Part shown: in pieces, positions 60,753 to 64,000 of the stretch
How the letters are laid out: each line of letters begins with the position of its first letter
How positions within the stretch are numbered: position 1 is the stretch's first letter
DNA from: Lachnospiraceae bacterium
Lineage (GTDB): Bacteria > Bacillota > Clostridia > Lachnospirales > Lachnospiraceae
Direction of reading: 5' to 3'
DNA: 64,000 bases
Assembly (NCBI GenBank): GCA_024698485.1
Contig: JAILRC010000002.1
Span: 27,109-91,108, forward strand
Program-made: the position numbers and the translations under genes
Notes under the pieces: model-generated
The model's database searches: none
Told to the model about the DNA's origin: nothing
What the model saw: only the letters and a program-made list of their open reading frames with translations

Positions 60753-61508
60753 ATGTATAGGGTAATGATAATTGACGATGAGATATCCGCAAGAAATCTT
60801 ATGAAAGTCTCCGTGGACTGGGATTCCTTGGGAATGCAGGTGGTGGGAGAAGCCGGCAGCGGTATCGAGGCGATCAATATTATTGACGAAGTAAAACCGG
60901 ACATCGCCATAGTGGACATATCAATGCCTTTTATGAACGGCATCGAATTTACGGAGATGGCTTCCAAAACCTATCCCGAACTGGCAATCATCATCATGAC
61001 TGCCATGGATGATTTTGAATATGCAAGGAAGTGCGTGAGCCTTCCGGTTTTTGAATATATGCTGAAGCCCATTGTAAGGGCCGATGTCACGGCCACGCTC
61101 AAGAAGCTTAAGGACAAACTGGACAAGAGAAGAGCCGAGCTGGGATGGAACAATAAGGATGAGGCCAATGAGCCCGACATGGACCGCAGCATGATCGACA
61201 AGATCAAATCCTATATCGAAAAGAATTATAAGGATTCAAAGATCAATCTCACCTCAGTGGCACAGCGGTTCGGATTCAGTTCCAGCTACCTCAGCAGGCG
61301 TTTCAAACAGGAAACGGGGAAGAATTTCATAGAATACCTTACAGAATGCAGGATGGAGCGGGCAATGATGCTGGCGCGTGGCAATTACAAGATGTTTTCC
61401 ACTTCCAATGAAGTGGGGATCCCGGACACTGCGTACTTCGGAAAATGTTTCAAGAAATACACGGGAATGAGTTATTCAGAGTACGTTTTATCGCAAAAAG
61501 GACAGTGA
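60753..61508 (+). CDS. YesN-type AraC-family response regulator
   Basis: A 251-residue regulator with an N-terminal receiver (acidic pair Asp8-Asp9, phospho-acceptor Asp55 in IVDISMPFMNG) and a C-terminal AraC-type DNA-binding domain (LTSVAQRFGFSSSYLSRRF, then VGIPDTAYFGKCFKKYTG). It is shorter than many YesN proteins, as the linker between the domains is brief. Its cognate kinase lies one base upstream. The last codons (Lys-Gly-Gln-stop) lie inside the first of three tandem hairpins. Confidence 0.92.
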   Translation: MYRVMIIDDEISARNLMKVSVDWDSLGMQVVGEAGSGIEAINIIDEVKPDIAIVDISMPFMNGIEFTEMASKTYPELAIIIMTAMDDFEYARKCVSLPVFEYMLKPIVRADVTATLKKLKDKLDKRRAELGWNNKDEANEPDMDRSMIDKIKSYIEKNYKDSKINLTSVAQRFGFSSSYLSRRFKQETGKNFIEYLTECRMERAMMLARGNYKMFSTSNEVGIPDTAYFGKCFKKYTGMSYSEYVLSQKGQ

Positions 61509-61600
61509 GCTGTCCTTTTTCATGTAAATGAGCAAAAGGGACAGTGAGCTGTCCTTTTTCATGTAAATGAGCAAAAAGGACAGTGAAACTGTCCTTTTTT
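61495..61600 (+). repeat. Three tandem terminator hairpins, 39-bp period
   Basis: The unit AAAAAGGACAG-N4-CTGTCCTTTTT plus a spacer CATGTAAATGAGC occurs at 61495-61520, 61534-61559 and 61573-61600. The middle copy has one G-T pair, and the third has a longer stem (12 pairs, three-base loop) and a longer T run. The stop codon of the YesN-type regulator lies in the loop of the first copy. Confidence 0.9.
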
Positions 61601-61742
61601 TATGGGATTAATATGAGAATAATTAGAGATAAAATGAGTAGAGTCTGAAAATTTTTTGTGATATAGATTTAAACATGGGAAAAAACTGTTTCCGTCGCTA
61701 TAGGAGAAGGTGGCGGAGATTTTCGTGTAAGGGGGTAATCTT

Positions 61743-63830
61743 ATGAAAAAGATAAGTACCGGGTTTTCTTTTGATGTGAAGAAGCCGTCTCTTCTTCGCA
61801 CGCTCTCTGTCGCTTTTTTAGTGCCTGTTCTTTTGACCGTTGCTCTGGGAGTCGTATCCTACAATGTGGCATCCGACAGCATAATCTCCACCTACAAAGA
61901 AACTGCACAATCTACCGTGGCAGCCGAAAGGGACTATTTTGAACTGGTTTGCGGTTCCGTGTCAAAAAAGGCTCTGGAACTGGTCCTTTCCTCCGAGACA
62001 GCCACGTTCTACTCCATGTATTACAAAGATAAGACCATGGACGGGTTTGCATCTCAGCTCTCCGCTGCGAGAAAAGAGCTGCAGAATGCTCTTTCCACCA
62101 ATGATAACATCTTTTCCTATTCCATCATAGCCGACAACGGAGTAGGCCTCTCTTCCCTCACGTTCAAACTGGAGGCGGGGGATCAGTATGCTGGATTCAA
62201 GAACAGTCCCGAAGGGCAGTTCTTTGTGAGCAACAGCGTTTCCAGAAACGGCTGGTTCGGCCGTCATTCTTACATAGATACGGCTACGGAACTGGAAGAG
62301 GGAAAATATGTCTTTGCTTATGTACAGCGCCTCAGCCGCGGGGACAACTATCTCATTCTTGACATGAAACCCGACATCGTTACCAAGATGCTTAAAAACA
62401 TGGATTTCGGCAAAAACAGTTACGTGGGCATAGTTACCAAGGACGGCCGGGAAGTTGCCATGGCCTGCGGAGAAGAGGGACTCACCACATTTGAAGAGGG
62501 TGAGAGCTACGTCCTCGGAGCTGAATTCTATGCAGATATAAAAGATATTGAAGAAATGTACATAGGAACCGTTAAGTATAACGGTAAAGATCATATTCTC
62601 GTGGCCGATCACGTAGGAAACACGGGAATGATCATATATGCCCTGATCCCCGAAGCCAATGCAGTGGGTCAGGTGAAGAACATAAGGCTCATCACCGTGG
62701 GTTTGGTAATTGCCGCCGTCGTCATCGCTCTCGGCATAGGATATATGATCTCCACCGGGATCTCGAAAGCCATGAAGAACATGTCGAGAGGACTTGAAGA
62801 GGCTGCGGCCGGTGATCTGACAAAAACTTTCCGCACCAAACGAAAAGATGAATTTAAGAATCTGACGGAGAGCCTGAATGTAATGCTGACCGGCATAAAA
62901 GAGGTTCTTTCCAACATGAAGGAATTCAGTCTGCAGGTGACTGAACTGTCCAATGATGTTTCCGTGGATTCCGTGAGCATCAGCGATGCCGCACACAACA
63001 CCACCAAGGTCATGGAGGAAGTGGCACGAGGCATTCTGGAACAGGCTGAAAACACGGAAAACAGCAATCGTCTCATGATCAGCTTTTCGGAAAATATTGC
63101 GGAAGTCACCGACAGGACCACACTTATGGGAACCGCTGCTGACGAGGTCATCGGAGCAGTGGGCAGGGGAAGGACCATAATGAATGCCCTGAGCAAACAG
63201 TCGGATGAGACGGTGAAACTTACAAACGAGCTTTTGAACGATATCAAAGAAGTTGAGAGAAATTCTCTTGAGATCCAGAATTTTGTTAATGTTATCAGCG
63301 ATATTTCCGAAGAAACGAACCTTCTTTCTTTAAATGCGTCCATCGAAGCCGCAAGAGCGGGGGATGCGGGCAGAGGCTTCTCCGTCGTTGCGGATGAGAT
63401 CAGAAAACTGGCGGATCAGTCCATGGAAAGCGGTAACAACATCAACCGTTTTGCGGCCATCATCGAAGAGACCACCAAGAAGACATCGGAATCCGCCGCA
63501 AGGACAGAGCAGATGATCCTTGAACAGGCTCAGTCCCTGGATGAGACCTTTAAAGTGTTTGCTAAGATCAATGAGAGCGTCGAGTCGCTGGTAAAGGATC
63601 TGAGAGAGACACTTGTTATGCTTCAAAAGGTAGACGGAGAAAAGAACGAGGTTCAGAACTCGTTGCAGAACATTTCCACCGTTTCTCAGGAGGTTGCTGC
63701 CTCTGGCGAAGAAGTGACGGCTACCCTCACCCAGCAGGCTGAGATCATCGCTCAGCTGTCCACCAAGGCGGGAGAGCTTAATGAGGGAGCGGAGAGCCTG
63801 AACAGTGCCATTGCAAGGTTCACCATTTAA
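61743..63830 (+). CDS. Methyl-accepting chemotaxis protein
   Basis: A 695-residue chemoreceptor with a transmembrane helix at about 20-42, an extracellular Cache-like sensor of about 275 residues, a second helix at about 317-339, a HAMP domain and a long coiled signalling domain. The hairpin tip is visible as [21 protein letters not shown]. The final residues lack the pentapeptide tether of enteric receptors. Next to a sugar ABC system and YesMN pair, it may guide cells to carbohydrate. AAGGGGG precedes the ATG. No flagellar gene is in the window. Confidence 0.93.
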   Translation: MKKISTGFSFDVKKPSLLRTLSVAFLVPVLLTVALGVVSYNVASDSIISTYKETAQSTVAAERDYFELVCGSVSKKALELVLSSETATFYSMYYKDKTMDGFASQLSAARKELQNALSTNDNIFSYSIIADNGVGLSSLTFKLEAGDQYAGFKNSPEGQFFVSNSVSRNGWFGRHSYIDTATELEEGKYVFAYVQRLSRGDNYLILDMKPDIVTKMLKNMDFGKNSYVGIVTKDGREVAMACGEEGLTTFEEGESYVLGAEFYADIKDIEEMYIGTVKYNGKDHILVADHVGNTGMIIYALIPEANAVGQVKNIRLITVGLVIAAVVIALGIGYMISTGISKAMKNMSRGLEEAAAGDLTKTFRTKRKDEFKNLTESLNVMLTGIKEVLSNMKEFSLQVTELSNDVSVDSVSISDAAHNTTKVMEEVARGILEQAENTENSNRLMISFSENIAEVTDRTTLMGTAADEVIGAVGRGRTIMNALSKQSDETVKLTNELLNDIKEVERNSLEIQNFVNVISDISEETNLLSLNASIEAARAGDAGRGFSVVADEIRKLADQSMESGNNINRFAAIIEETTKKTSESAARTEQMILEQAQSLDETFKVFAKINESVESLVKDLRETLVMLQKVDGEKNEVQNSLQNISTVSQEVAASGEEVTATLTQQAEIIAQLSTKAGELNEGAESLNSAIARFTI

Positions 63831-63843
63831 AAAACCAACAAGG

Positions 63844-63910
63844 TCTTGCTTTTTTCAAGATTTTTCCTTTTATTGAAGGTAGGCACTTGTCATGAAAGTG
63901 ACAGGTGCCT
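63844..63910 (+). terminator. Two terminator hairpins after the chemoreceptor gene
   Basis: TCTTG-N7-CAAGA followed by TTTTT (63844-63865) lies directly after the gene. A second, stronger stem pairs AGGCACTTGTCA with TGACAGGTGCCT (63881-63910, one G-T pair) and is followed by TCTTTC. Confidence 0.7.
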
Positions 63911-63962
63911 TCTTTCATTGTATTTGGCGGCTTTCGGGCAGTTTATATTTATTTTATAAAAA

Positions 63963-63995
63963 TTGTTAGCACTCACTCTTGACGAGTGCTAACAA
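63963..63995. promoter_or_regulatory. CIRCE operator (HrcA site)
   Basis: TTAGCACTC (63966-63974) and GAGTGCTAA (63984-63992) are separated by nine bases, an exact CIRCE element, extended by TTG/CAA to 12-base arms. HrcA binds such sites upstream of groES-groEL or hrcA-grpE-dnaK. A heat-shock operon probably starts just past the window on the plus strand. Confidence 0.92.
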
Positions 63996-64000
63996 TCGTG

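Noticed and set aside
61495..61600. CRISPR-like array
   Set aside because: There are only three units, each a hairpin with T run and an identical spacer, so it is a tandem terminator repeat.

Overview
The window looks like a chromosomal segment of a Gram-positive anaerobe of the Clostridia, most likely a carbohydrate-degrading Lachnospiraceae relative. This is an inference from gene content: a primosome pair resembling Bacillus DnaB-DnaI, a short type-3 prolyl-tRNA synthetase, Bce-type peptide-sensing genes, YesMN-type sugar regulation, lipobox lipoproteins, strong AGGAGG ribosome sites and a CIRCE element. I see no tRNA, rRNA, CRISPR array, transposase or phage gene.

Region 1 (1-4800, all minus strand) is visibly more AT-rich than the rest. 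Two tandem, closely related small peptides of 68 and 72 residues head a run of genes. An ABC exporter without a leader peptidase domain, a MacB-like ATPase and permease, a lipoprotein and a membrane protein that leaves the window follow. It looks like a self-contained peptide production, export and protection cassette, and it is my main candidate for an undescribed system. Region 2 (5000-17340, minus strand) is core: an HD-GYP phosphodiesterase, a BceAB-like transporter with its two-component system, PRPP synthetase, a primosome pair with two adjacent perfect DnaA boxes upstream, murC and a LysR regulator.

Region 3 (17510-25610, plus) is an eight-gene operon divergent from the LysR gene. It encodes a binding protein, a glutathionyl-reductase-like enzyme, a double acetyltransferase, a permease, an ATPase, two PLP carbon-sulfur enzymes and an M20 peptidase. 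Together these suggest uptake and breakdown of cystine or S-conjugated amino acids. It ends at a 28-bp perfect inverted repeat. Region 4 (25695-40350) handles glucans and other glycans. It holds malQ-glgP, a TetR-controlled redox and membrane gene set, a GPH sugar transporter with a GH31 glucosidase, and convergently a 923-residue carboxylesterase-GH43-CBM6-like fusion with no signal peptide.

Region 5 (40460-49454, plus) is mostly housekeeping: proS, cca, a membrane-anchored PEGA protein, phosphohexomutase, a HAD phosphatase, a MarR regulator, a phosphoesterase, 5-formyl-THF cyclo-ligase and a thioesterase. On the minus strand (49453-54770) lie a NYN-LOTUS protein, a lipoprotein and a sugar ABC system whose binding protein carries its own C-terminal membrane anchor. 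Region 6 (54990-63830, plus) holds a lipoprotein, a second sugar ABC system with a terminator hairpin after the binding-protein gene, a YesMN-type two-component pair ending in three tandem hairpins, and a chemoreceptor. The last 40 bases contain a perfect CIRCE operator, so a chaperone operon probably starts just beyond the window.
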